In this document: positions 44,201 to 51,158 of the stretch, in pieces
How positions within the stretch are numbered: position 1 is the stretch's first letter
Layout: each line of letters begins with the position of its first letter
From: Candidatus Saccharimonadota bacterium
Lineage (GTDB): Bacteria; Patescibacteriota; Saccharimonadia; Saccharimonadales; Saccharimonadaceae
Assembly: GCA_017431745.1 (NCBI GenBank)
Contig: JAFRKK010000013.1
Location: 1 to 64,000 of the forward strand
DNA length: 64,000 bases
Direction of reading: 5' to 3'
Position numbers and translations under genes: made by a program
Notes under the pieces: model-generated
Seen by the model: only the letters and a program-made list of their open reading frames with translations
Database searches by the model: none
What the model was told of the DNA's origin: nothing

Positions 44201-44313
44201 TCATCAAATCCGAAACCGGCGCCAAGGATATCGTCAAAGAAGGGAATTATTCTCACGACGAAATCGCCAAGATAAACGGCGAAAACCTCACAATTTCTCT
44301 AGAGAGAATATAG
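41266..44313 (+). CDS. ileS: Isoleucyl-tRNA synthetase with nested palindromic insertion
   Basis: Class I synthetase, 1015 aa, of the longer eukaryote-like type. HIGH motif NPHHG (residues 53-57), CP1 editing domain, KMSKS at about 605-609 (GRKMSKSLGNYTDP) and anticodon-binding domain from about 750. Residues about 680-743 are encoded by a 193-nt palindromic element carrying another palindrome at its tip; this gives an Arg/Glu/Ser-rich insert between catalytic and anticodon domains. TATAAT is 6 nt before the ATG. The last codons lie in another palindrome (44301-44525). Confidence 0.95.
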   Translation: MKYRAGSRRKAIEYEKAITDWWKKNKTFEKSVEQRPIDKSYVFYDGPPFITGNPHHGTLLSSIVKDAVPRYWTMNGYRVERRWGWDCHGLPAENFVEKQLGITDRREIGTKWSLEDYIIKARESMVANSETWRSTIDRVGRWVDFDNAYRTMNKDFMESVWWAFKRLYEAGKIYEGRKVLMYDTKFATPVSKAEVTMDNDAYQTVTDPSAYVKFKSDDFYFLAWTTTPWTLMGNRMLAVNPKMTYGIYDVNGKKFVLATKLAPKLFEGAKPEKTFKGKELAGLKYESIDGTTCQVYAADFVGEEEGTGIVHCAPAYGEDDYELYKQHEDEIEFVDTLDENGYYIEEYANKLHKFGVRDTDEHGIQIWAGNKFIAKCLEEKGIIYKIEYIQHEYPFNPRSKERIMYRAFPSWFFDIEGQKPMMLAENEHINWFPGYLKHGRFAKNIEVAPDWNLSRDRFWATAMPVWKGDKGSVKVVGSYEELEQLSGKTLDDYHRPWVDEIEFDIDGEHFTRIEKVLDCWFESGSMPFAQLHYPFENKEKFEQNYPADFIVEYVGQVRAWFYYVHVVNTALAEIGAFGEKAKNGAKNAYKNVITTGTLAGNDGRKMSKSLGNYTDPNELMDQYSADALRFLLLSSPVLSGEDFALLDKDVSDVNRKLAMIWNVYDFFTTYAEVEGLSSEDFNNTLLRSIFADGANTERPSPVTTERRSERNSNLFEFPSEEVPSREAKTGARERSEKDVLLKSPMDSWIISRVYELRNQITEGMEEYNIPKALENVLPFIDDLSNWFVRRSRRRFSKNDNAEDKKQAFATLYFVLVYLSKLLAPFTPFLAEELYQKMTGSGNSVHLLDWPETSEIDHEVLNNMSRTRQIITDALALRMQKSETEAQIKIRQPLAKLTYDGDKLDDYYEGIIADEVNVKEVKHGKNLTLDKKLTKELKEEGRAREIIRAVQAARKHAGLQVDDEIKLSLSCDLPKGYESLIKSETGAKDIVKEGNYSHDEIAKINGENLTISLERI
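43302..43494. repeat. In-frame palindromic element, ileS copy with nested palindrome
   Basis: Arms 43302-43322 and 43472-43494 pair over about 21 bp with one extra base. The core starts TGAGGAGCATA with hairpin TTTGCC-GACG-GGGCAAA and ends GGGAGCGTTCCGA, as in argS copy 2. At the usual CCCTGT/ACAGG tip a second palindrome is inserted, with GACGGAAC/GTTCCGTC arms and an inner GAAATTCGAA/TTCGAATTTC stem. Confidence 0.85.
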
Positions 44314-44525
44314 TATAAAACCTATTTTAAGTGAGCATTTGACGAACCCAGTTAATTTTTACAACTTTTCCTCATCCGAGGCGAGTAAAGTTGCCGAGCG
44401 AAGCTGAAAGCTTCGCGAGCTAGCAACTTGATCGAGACGAGGATGGAGTGAAACGTTGTAAAAACTAACATGGCGTGAGTTCAAGCGCGAACGAAAAATA
44501 GGTTTTATGTATGTTTTTCTCTCTG
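44301..44525. repeat. Long nested palindrome after ileS
   Basis: A 225-nt imperfect palindrome. AGAGAGAATATAG and ATAAAACCTATTTT at the left pair with AAAATAGGTTTTAT and TTTTTCTCTCT at the right. Inner pairs are GTTAATTTTTACAAC with GTTGTAAAAACTAAC, TCCTCATCCGAGG with ACGAGGATGGA, and GAGCGAAGC-TGAA-AGCTTCGC at the tip. It includes the last ileS codons and probably terminates transcription. Confidence 0.8.
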
Positions 44526-44564
44526 TTAATTTGACAAATCGTAATAATTAAAGCATAAAAGGTA

Positions 44565-44593
44565 TTGACAAATTAGCATAAGTGTGCTACAAT
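44565..44593 (+). promoter_or_regulatory. Strong promoter of the 44.6-kb gene
   Basis: TTGACA (44565-44570), a 17-bp spacer and TGCTACAAT (TACAAT 44588-44593). The leader is A-rich and about 55 nt long, with AAAGGA before the ATG at 44653. The remaining bases between ileS and this promoter (44526-44564) show nothing further. Confidence 0.75.
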
Positions 44594-44652
44594 GAAAACA
44601 AGTTAAAAAATAAAATAAAAAAATTAACAAATAAAACAAAAAAGGAAACAAA

Positions 44653-44880
44653 ATGACACAAACTCAAAACGACACCGAAGATATCAAACTACCAAAAGAA
44701 GTTATCGATTCCGAATGGAAAGACGATATCGACTATGAACCATATGAAGACGAAGGAACCTACGTTTCGCCAGATAGCATTAAGAAGGAAACAATCGCCA
44801 AAATTAAGCGTTCACCCATCAAACTGTCCATCCGTAATCTGGTAGATTGGAATAAAATTGATAAACAGCTCGCAGCCTAA
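44653..44880 (+). CDS. Small acidic protein of unknown function
   Basis: 75 aa. The N-terminal 45 residues are acidic (NDTEDIKLPKEVIDSEWKDD) and the C-terminal 30 basic (KKETIAKIKRSPIKLSIRNL), with no Cys, signal peptide or membrane helix. It has a strong promoter and AAAGGA ribosome binding site, so it is likely well expressed. I recognise no family. Confidence 0.65.
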   Translation: MTQTQNDTEDIKLPKEVIDSEWKDDIDYEPYEDEGTYVSPDSIKKETIAKIKRSPIKLSIRNLVDWNKIDKQLAA

Positions 44881-44904
44881 ACTAACAGGGCAAACAAAAA
44901 ATTA

Positions 44905-44994
44905 GAAAGGAGACCAATGTAAGACAAAACAAAAACCAAAAGAATATAAAAAACTAAAAAAAGGATATGTCTATAAGATAGATACCAAATAAGC
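44905..44994 (+). pseudogene. Possible frameshifted micro-ORF
   Basis: AGAAAGGAG (44905-44912) is a strong binding site 5-6 nt before ATG 44917, but the next codon is TAA. Shifted by one base, the sequence reads about 23 sense codons (KTKQKPKEYKKLKKGYVYK, then IDTK) to a stop near 44992-44994. A single extra T after the ATG would explain this. It could also be a deliberate start-stop element. Confidence 0.35.
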
Positions 44995-45195
44995 CATAAA
45001 TTATCACTAGTCACATTAAGCCAAACGATGCCATTTAAGGACACCTAACGCACCGCAAGGGTAGAAAACCGAACATAATGTTCGGTTTTCTGATGGTCGG
45101 CCAATTAAACATTACTATAAAACAGTTGACCCGTCATTAAGGTTATGTTAAACTAAAAGCAGAAAGGTCAACAAGTAATAAAATTAATCAACTCT
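44995..45195. promoter_or_regulatory. Terminator and promoter between small genes
   Basis: A hairpin terminator AGAAAACCGAACA/TGTTCGGTTTTCT lies at 45063-45091. It is followed by TTGACC (45126-45131), a 17-bp spacer and TGTTAAACT (45146-45154), an extended -10 driving the gene at 45196. Confidence 0.7.
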
Positions 45196-45525
45196 ATGGA
45201 CAACTTACTCATAGATCGAGAAACCTTGGGCCGGTTTGTCGACGAACTAATTAAGAAAAAACCTTTGGCGGTTAATAACCCCGAAGAATTAAACGCTTTA
45301 AGGGAGGAATCTATCAAAAACCTTGATGATCGGATTACCCTGGCAATTTTTGGCGGGCTTAACGAACAGCAAAACGCAGAGCTAAACCAACTCCTCGATC
45401 GCCCCGACACCTCAGAAACTGAATTCCAACAATTCTTTGAGAAAAACGGCCTCAATGTTGAAGAAGCCGTCGCTAACACTGTCCGGGTTTTCGGCAGGGA
45501 ATTTTTAGGAGGTGAAAATGTCTGA
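45196..45525 (+). CDS. Small helical protein of unknown function
   Basis: 109 aa, predicted mostly helical and acidic (LREESIKNLDDRITLAIFGG, then NEQQNAELNQLLD). It resembles small CPR proteins of the DUF5663 type, but I am not certain. No signal peptide. There is no clear ribosome binding site at the ATG; the leader is about 35 nt. The stop overlaps an ATG at 45518 that has a strong binding site and leads to the next gene in frame, interrupted by an amber codon. Confidence 0.6.
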   Translation: MDNLLIDRETLGRFVDELIKKKPLAVNNPEELNALREESIKNLDDRITLAIFGGLNEQQNAELNQLLDRPDTSETEFQQFFEKNGLNVEEAVANTVRVFGREFLGGENV

Positions 45526-45580
45526 GAATTTTAATAACCCTAGTACCAATGAACAAAACCCCAACGAATCGTAGGATAAC

Positions 45581-47047
45581 ATGGACACCAAGGCAGAAGC
45601 CAACAACTCCGAACCAGGCTTGGCGGACCGCATCCGAAGCAAAATGACCTTGGCTGAAATTAATGAACTTGACATCAAAAATCTCCCCGACGCTGAATAC
45701 GAAGCCGTCAAGGAACGCGTCAAGCAGTTCCGTGAAACCGGTAATGCTGGCCCAATCGTAGACGAGTCCACCAAAGTAGTTGAAGAAAAAATCGAAAAAG
45801 TTGAACAAATTGAAAAAGTCGAAAAGCCCGAACTCTCACCTGAAGTTCAAGAGTTGAAACAAAAAGCCGAAAAGCATTCAGGCTTCGCCGGGATTCTTAA
45901 TAAAGTCAAAGAAGTTTTGAAAGACCCAAAAACGAGGCGAAAAGTCGGTGCCGTTGCACTCGCAGCGGCCACAGCTGCCGGCGCTATCGGCTTTGCTGGC
46001 CACGAAATCACTGAAAACCTCTTTGGCAACGCTGATAGCACGCACACTGAAACCGAAGAATCCATCGAAGACAATTACGAAAGCCTAACTGGTTATAACA
46101 AACTAGATAAATTAATCGATGGTTCATATGAACAAGACGGCAATTTAGGGTGTTTTGAATCCGAGGGTAAAGTTTCAGAGTCAGCCGTAGGTAACCCAAG
46201 CCTCGCACTAGAAAAGATAGGCGTTGACCCAGCCAATGCTACGCCCGAAGAACGTGGCGTAGTTAGTGAGTATATGACTTACTCCATGAAATATCCAGCT
46301 GGCTTCCAGGCAATCGCATATGGTTTAGACGGTTTTGAAGGTTTATCTCTCAACGAAGCTGAGGATAAAATTGCCAATATGTCTGACGAAGAAAAAGCCG
46401 AACTCCAAAAGCAATTCCAAAAGATTTATGAGAACTCTGAGTACTCAGAAGAAATCGGTCAAGGTATGTACAAAAACCATGGTGTTGCCGAGAGGGCAGA
46501 CGGCAGACACAGCTATTTCGTAGAATCGGATTTAACAGGCAAAAACATACTCGTACGTGAAACAAAACTTGAAAACGGCACCACGGTCATCACAAAAGAA
46601 AAGGAAGACTGTGCCAACATGCTAACAGAAATAGAGTATCGTCATCCAGATGGCACTACCACGGTTATCACAATCAATACCCCAGACGAACCAACTCCAG
46701 GAAAAGGCGACAACCCAACCCCAACTCCAAGTCCAGAACCAACTCCAGGCGGGCATCCTGCTAAAAACGAAGAAGCCGAAAGAAGAAATGCTGGTTCGCG
46801 GGTAGATCAACAACCTTTAAACGAGAGCGTCACTCCAAAAACCAATTTATCTCAGGACTATGAACCAGTTCAGCAAGCCCATGAACAAGTTAGCAGCGGC
46901 AATACGGCTGGCTCAGAAGCCGAAAAGGAACAACAAGCAGCCGTCGACAATAGCGCTCAGACTCAACAAAACAACCAGGAAGCCACGTCTCACGCTGATG
47001 ACACGGCGAGCGAACGCGCCAACGCATTTGAAAACGGAGATTTTTAA
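45581..47047 (+). CDS. Membrane-anchored protein with Pro-rich region
   Basis: 488 aa from ATG 45581. A charged N-terminal part with a Glu/Lys repeat (KVVEEKIEKVEQIEKVEKPE), a membrane segment at about residues 125-145 (VGAVALAAATAAGAIGFAG), an extracytoplasmic domain, a Pro/Thr-rich spacer (PTPTPSPEPTPGG) and a Gln/Ala-rich tail. An in-frame ATG at 45518 with TAGGAGGTGAAA upstream is separated from this start by TAG at 45572-45574; the true start and N-terminus are therefore unsure. It lies 12 nt before the LPNTG protein, probably in one operon. Function unknown. Confidence 0.65.
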   Translation: MDTKAEANNSEPGLADRIRSKMTLAEINELDIKNLPDAEYEAVKERVKQFRETGNAGPIVDESTKVVEEKIEKVEQIEKVEKPELSPEVQELKQKAEKHSGFAGILNKVKEVLKDPKTRRKVGAVALAAATAAGAIGFAGHEITENLFGNADSTHTETEESIEDNYESLTGYNKLDKLIDGSYEQDGNLGCFESEGKVSESAVGNPSLALEKIGVDPANATPEERGVVSEYMTYSMKYPAGFQAIAYGLDGFEGLSLNEAEDKIANMSDEEKAELQKQFQKIYENSEYSEEIGQGMYKNHGVAERADGRHSYFVESDLTGKNILVRETKLENGTTVITKEKEDCANMLTEIEYRHPDGTTTVITINTPDEPTPGKGDNPTPTPSPEPTPGGHPAKNEEAERRNAGSRVDQQPLNESVTPKTNLSQDYEPVQQAHEQVSSGNTAGSEAEKEQQAAVDNSAQTQQNNQEATSHADDTASERANAFENGDF

Positions 47048-47058
47048 AAGGAGGAAAA

Positions 47059-48108
47059 ATGAGTAAAAATCTTACAAAAATGGTGGGCACCACAACAAAA
47101 ATACTAGCCACTACACTTTTATTGGCGAGTAGTTTCACCGGTGCCGTTTCGGCTTGGGGTCCCGAACGTACCACTTATACCAACGAACAACCAGCCGATT
47201 ACGCGACCTTCAACTCTATTACTAACAATGTGGCAGTTGGCGATGAGCGCAACTTCGTTCGTGTTGGTGAAGCAGGTTCTACCGATCCATACCGAGACGA
47301 AATTGAAATTGTACCGGGCAAAGAATATGAAGTGTACATCTACTATCATAATGATGCCGGCTCAGATACTAACCAAAGTGGTTTTGGTATGGCCACCAAC
47401 ACCAGGGTATCCTCAGGTTACCCAACTACATTGAATAAAGGTGACCGTGGCATGGTTAGCGGCATTATTTCCTGGAGTTATGTCACTCCAGATAAGCCCA
47501 ATGACCCACAAACCGGCAAAGTTTGGGACGAAGCCTATCTCACCACCAACACAGATGGCGTAGTGCTAAAATTCAAGGCCTCTTCTGCCATCATCCATAA
47601 CAGTGGTGCAGCTAACGGCTCCATTTTGCCAACTGCCTTGTTTAGCGAAGAAGGGACTCCAATTGGCTTCAACAAGCTCGCTGGCACTGTACCAGGTTGT
47701 GCTGAGTATTCCGGTCATATCACTTACACCCTAGTAGCCGAGAAAAACGAAGATTGTACCACCAACCCCGACTTACCAGAATGTAAAAACTGCGACACTA
47801 ACCCTGACCTACCAGAGTGTCAACCAGTAGACTGCACCACCAATCCCGATCTACCAGAATGTAAAGAGAAAAACTGTATCACCAACCCCGAAATGGAAGG
47901 CTGCCAGGAACTACCAAACACTGGTCCACTCGAAATCGTGATGGCAATCATCATCATCGCAGGCATTGGCGGCGGTGGCTACTACCTCTATCGCACTAAG
48001 CGCACTTTGAAGACTGCTGAAAATGTCGTCAAAGGCGAAAACGAAATCAAACCAGAGGTTAAACCAGAAATTTCAAAGGATACTCCAACCGAAGAATCAA
48101 AGAAATAA
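47059..48108 (+). CDS. LPxTG-like cell-surface protein with Cys repeats
   Basis: 349 aa. Signal peptide (residues 1-34, ending GAVSAWG), a beta-rich domain (EIVPGKEYEVYIYYHNDAG), then four short repeats of the form C-x-TNPDLPEC (about residues 232-285). ELPNTG, a membrane helix (IVMAIIIIAGIGGGGYYLY) and a basic tail follow, the arrangement of a sortase substrate. No sortase gene is in the window. GGAGG precedes the start. Terminator at 48127-48154. Confidence 0.75.
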   Translation: MSKNLTKMVGTTTKILATTLLLASSFTGAVSAWGPERTTYTNEQPADYATFNSITNNVAVGDERNFVRVGEAGSTDPYRDEIEIVPGKEYEVYIYYHNDAGSDTNQSGFGMATNTRVSSGYPTTLNKGDRGMVSGIISWSYVTPDKPNDPQTGKVWDEAYLTTNTDGVVLKFKASSAIIHNSGAANGSILPTALFSEEGTPIGFNKLAGTVPGCAEYSGHITYTLVAEKNEDCTTNPDLPECKNCDTNPDLPECQPVDCTTNPDLPECKEKNCITNPEMEGCQELPNTGPLEIVMAIIIIAGIGGGGYYLYRTKRTLKTAENVVKGENEIKPEVKPEISKDTPTEESKK

Positions 48109-48126
48109 CAGTTAACCTCTCGTTAG

Positions 48127-48154
48127 AAAAGACCCCAGCTATCTGGGGTCTTTT
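48127..48154 (+). terminator. Intrinsic terminator after LPNTG gene
   Basis: AAAAGACCCCAG and CTGGGGTCTTTT form a perfect stem around a short loop, with flanking A and T runs. Confidence 0.9.
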
Positions 48155-48206
48155 CAAATCTGAAAAAATGTGATAAAATAGTACGAGTATTAAACAAAGG
48201 AATAAT

Positions 48207-48515
48207 ATGAAAAAAGCAGTCATCCTCGTCGGGGGTAAGCAATACCTCGTCGAAGAAAAAGAGACCCTACGGGTGGACCTCCTCCCGGCAGGCACCAAAG
48301 AGCTCGAACTTGACGCTTTACTCGTAATCGACGGCGATAACACAAAAGTCGGCACTCCTACGGTAAAGGGCGTAAAAGTTTCAGCCAAAATCAAAACGCC
48401 CGAAATTAAAGGCGACAAAATCCGCGTCATCCGCTATAAAGCGAAGAAACGCGTTCACAAAGAAACTGGTCACCGTCAGAAATACAGCGAGATTGAAATC
48501 ACTAAAATCGCTTAG
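48207..48515 (+). CDS. rplU: Large ribosomal subunit protein bL21
   Basis: Ribosomal protein L21, 102 aa. KKAVILVGGKQYLVEEKETL, VGTPTVKGVKVSAKI and the C-terminal VIRYKAKKRVHKETGHRQKY are diagnostic. TGTGATAAAAT lies about 25 nt upstream, with AAAGGAA before the ATG. rpmA, usually next to rplU, is not here. The gene ends inside the left arm of a palindrome at 48515-48704. Confidence 0.95.
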   Translation: MKKAVILVGGKQYLVEEKETLRVDLLPAGTKELELDALLVIDGDNTKVGTPTVKGVKVSAKIKTPEIKGDKIRVIRYKAKKRVHKETGHRQKYSEIEITKIA

Positions 48516-48704
48516 AAAGCAAGAAATGCTTTTGATGGCATAATGAGATTTAGACCAGATTTCTAAATTGTAAGTTTTGCAACTCAACAATGAAAAAATG
48601 TCCCCAAGCGAACTTTAGTTCGCGAGTAAGGACATTTTTTCTTGCCTTGTGTTGCAAGTCTTACAATTTAGAAGTCCAAGCCATCAAAAACATTTCTTGC
48701 TTTC
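48515..48704. repeat. Long nested palindrome between rplU and parA
   Basis: A 190-nt imperfect palindrome. GAAAGCAAGAAATG pairs with CATTTCTTGCTTTC, TTTTGATGGC with GCCATCAAAA, TTTCTAAATTGTAAG with CTTACAATTTAGAAG, TTGCAAC with GTTGCAA, and GAAAAAATGTCC with GGACATTTTTTC. The tip is AAGCGAACTTTAGTTCGCGAG, close to that of the ileS 3' palindrome. Confidence 0.8.
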
Positions 48705-48739
48705 CAACAAATGATTAATGTGTTATAATCTTAAGTATT

Positions 48740-49510
48740 ATGGCGAAGGTAATTTGTGTGACAAATCAAAAGGGCGGCGTAGGCAAAACTACCACTGCTG
48801 TCAACATCTCTTTTTACCTCGCAAAAAACAAATTCAGAACTCTCCTAATTGATTTTGACCCCCAGGGCAACGCCACTTCCGGTCTTGGCATCGATAAAAA
48901 TGACAAGTCTCTCGGTAACACCATGACCGAAGTTCTGCTTGGCACCGCAACTCTCAGCCAGGCTATTCGCCCCACCAAGTACAAAAATTTTGCGCTCGCT
49001 CCAGCCACCCCTGAACTCGCTAACGCCGAGGTCGAAATTACCGCTCAGAACAAAAAATTTACTCGCCTGCGTGATGCTATTCGCACCGTAGAAGTAAACT
49101 ACGACTATATTATCATCGACTCACCTCCATCATTGTCGCTTCTAACCGTCAATGGTATGATCGCGTCAAATTATTTACTCATTCCAGTTCAAACCGAGTT
49201 TTACGCCCTTGAAGGTGTAGCTCAATTGCTAGAATCCATGAAACTCGTAATGAAACAAGCCAACCCCAGCCTCAGACTTCTCGGCGTAGTCGCTACTATG
49301 TACGACAAACGCACCAGCCTCTCCCCTCAGGTTTTCGCCGAAATCAAAAAATACTTCAAACAGCTTACTTTCAACACTACTATTCCTCGTAACGTTCGTG
49401 TCGCTGAGGCGCCATCCCATGGTGTGCCAGTCGGCGCCTACGATAAATTCAGCAAAGGCGCCAAAGCCTACAAAGATTTAACCAAAGAAATCATAGAAAG
49501 GACTAAATAA
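48740..49510 (+). CDS. parA: Chromosome partitioning ATPase ParA
   Basis: Walker-type ATPase of the ParABS segregation system, 256 aa. Deviant Walker A VTNQKGGVGKTTTAVNIS, A' motif LLIDFDPQGNATSGLG, Walker B YDYIIIDSPPSL. The start has TGTTATAAT 10 nt upstream. parB starts on the last base of its stop. A parS site (consensus TGTTTCACGTGAAACA) was not seen in this window. Confidence 0.95.
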   Translation: MAKVICVTNQKGGVGKTTTAVNISFYLAKNKFRTLLIDFDPQGNATSGLGIDKNDKSLGNTMTEVLLGTATLSQAIRPTKYKNFALAPATPELANAEVEITAQNKKFTRLRDAIRTVEVNYDYIIIDSPPSLSLLTVNGMIASNYLLIPVQTEFYALEGVAQLLESMKLVMKQANPSLRLLGVVATMYDKRTSLSPQVFAEIKKYFKQLTFNTTIPRNVRVAEAPSHGVPVGAYDKFSKGAKAYKDLTKEIIERTK

Positions 49511-50349
49511 TGGCAGGACTTGGTCGCGGTTTTGAATCGCTTATCCCTACAGAATTAATTGATGATGAGTTTGACCCCACAATCGCCGAAGATAAAAAGG
49601 AAAGCAAATTAAAAGAGATTAAACTAACTGACATTATTCGCGACGAAGAACAGCCCCGCCGTGAATTCAGCACCGAATCCCTCGAAGCCTTAGCCGCATC
49701 CATCAAGGAACATGGCGTCTTACAGCCCATCGTCGTTACCAGGGAAGAAGGTAAATATAAAATCGTCGCTGGTGAACGCCGTTGGCGTGCTTCTAAAATA
49801 GCCGGCCTTGATAAAATTCCCGCTATCGTTCGCACCCTGGACGCTCAAAACCGTCTTGAGCTTTCCATCATCGAAAACGCTCAACGTGAAGATTTAAATG
49901 CTATCGAGCTTGCCACCGCCTATGCTAAACTCCAAGCTCAATTTAACCTCAGCAGTGAAGATATCGCCGCCAAAGTCGGTAAATCTGAAACCTCGATTAA
50001 TAACACCTTAAGGCTCCTCAGCCTCCCCGATGACGTCAAAAAAATCATGATTAAAGAACGCCTCACCGAGGGAGTTATGCGCCCCCTTGTTTCTCGCGAC
50101 GAAAAAGAAGTCAAAAAAGTCCTTCCCAAGATTATCTCAGAAGGTTGGACCGCTCGCAAAGTTGAACGTTATTTTGCTGAAAACAAGAAAAAATCCTCCG
50201 CTACCGCCATCAAACGGCGCGAGCACATCAAAGACGAAAATGCTCTCACCGCCAAATACAATGCGGTCGCCGAAATCAAAGGCCGTAGCCTCACCTTTCG
50301 CTGCAAATCTGGCGCTGAATTGAAAGAGTTAATAGAGAAGTTAAAATAA
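49510..50349 (+). CDS. parB: Chromosome partitioning protein ParB
   Basis: CTP-dependent DNA clamp of the ParABS system, 279 aa. N-terminal MAGLGRGFESLIPTE, CTP-binding motifs DIIRDEEQPRREF and GERRWRASKIAG with NAQREDLNAIELATAYAKL, central HTH (EDIAAKVGKSETSINNTLRL) and a C-terminal dimer domain. It overlaps parA by 1 nt. Its last codons form part of a long hairpin at 50337-50414. Confidence 0.95.
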   Translation: MAGLGRGFESLIPTELIDDEFDPTIAEDKKESKLKEIKLTDIIRDEEQPRREFSTESLEALAASIKEHGVLQPIVVTREEGKYKIVAGERRWRASKIAGLDKIPAIVRTLDAQNRLELSIIENAQREDLNAIELATAYAKLQAQFNLSSEDIAAKVGKSETSINNTLRLLSLPDDVKKIMIKERLTEGVMRPLVSRDEKEVKKVLPKIISEGWTARKVERYFAENKKKSSATAIKRREHIKDENALTAKYNAVAEIKGRSLTFRCKSGAELKELIEKLK

Positions 50350-50414
50350 GGTTTTCAGGACCGTAAGCTTGGGCGAGCGCCCTTGAGCGTGTCCTGAAAA
50401 CCTTATTTAACTTC
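50337..50414. terminator. Bidirectional hairpin parB / lepB
   Basis: GAAGTTAAAATAAGG and TTTTCAGGAC (50337-50361) pair almost perfectly with GTCCTGAAAA and CCTTATTTAACTTC (50391-50414). The tip is GGGCGAGCGCCC. The stem includes the parB stop codon and the region just after the lepB stop side. Confidence 0.85.
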
Positions 50415-50418
50415 TTCC

Positions 50419-51099
50419 TTAAAATGTTCTAATTTTATCAAGTGGGAATAACCGCAAGATTACCGGCCCCACAATTCGGCAATAGGGAATTGTTCCAAGA
50501 CCATTTCTGGAATCCCACGAATTTGAACCTTCACGATTATCACCTGACACAAACAGTTCACCTTCTGGTACTACCATATCCACCTCGCCCGAAGTATGTT
50601 CTTTTGGCCCATCGTTTTCAGATTTCCGCCATTCTTCGTCGTATACGATTCCTTCGGTAGATTCTGCATCCGGGTAAATTTTCATTTCGCCATCTTTCAC
50701 TACCACTCTTTCACCAGGGAAGGCAATTACTCGTTTAATGATATATTGGTCATTTACGTTAGATGGCACATTGCAAGTCATCGGGTTTTCCACCCCAGCC
50801 GCCTTGTATTCTGCCACTTTTTCCTCATCTTCGTTCAAAAACACAATAATCTGCCCCCGTTCTGGCACATATTCTTGCCCGGTAAAGTGTGACCACGAAA
50901 CCGCTGCACGATTCACTATCACTCGGTCATCACCGTGTAAAGTATTTTCCATTGACCCCCCCACCACGTTATACGACCGGTAAATGAAAGTATTCAAAAA
51001 CAGTGTCCCAAGCACTATTGCCGCAATAAACCCGCCTAGGCTTAGCAAATCCTTTAGTAACGGGTGTTTCTGAAAAAAAGTTGGCTCCAATTCTTCCAT
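50419..51099 (-). CDS. lepB: Signal peptidase I
   Basis: Membrane serine protease that removes Sec signal peptides. 226 aa from 51099; a longer reading frame upstream passes through the promoter and is rejected. One membrane helix (LLSLGGFIAAIVLGTLFLNTF), catalytic Ser in NVVGGSMENTLHGDD, Lys in YIIKRVIAFPGE, and box E VSGDNREGSNSWDSR. Minus-strand TATAAT (51107-51112) is 7 nt before the ATG. Confidence 0.93.
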   Translation of the reverse strand: MEELEPTFFQKHPLLKDLLSLGGFIAAIVLGTLFLNTFIYRSYNVVGGSMENTLHGDDRVIVNRAAVSWSHFTGQEYVPERGQIIVFLNEDEEKVAEYKAAGVENPMTCNVPSNVNDQYIIKRVIAFPGERVVVKDGEMKIYPDAESTEGIVYDEEWRKSENDGPKEHTSGEVDMVVPEGELFVSGDNREGSNSWDSRNGLGTIPYCRIVGPVILRLFPLDKIRTF

Positions 51100-51158
51100 A
51101 CATGCTATTATACCATTTTTTAAGTTTAATTTAAATTTTTTGCTATAATATAATGTAT

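Noticed and set aside
47755-47935. CRISPR-like array
   Set aside because: The repeats are short, coding, contiguous and without unique spacers; they encode a TNPDLPEC peptide repeat.
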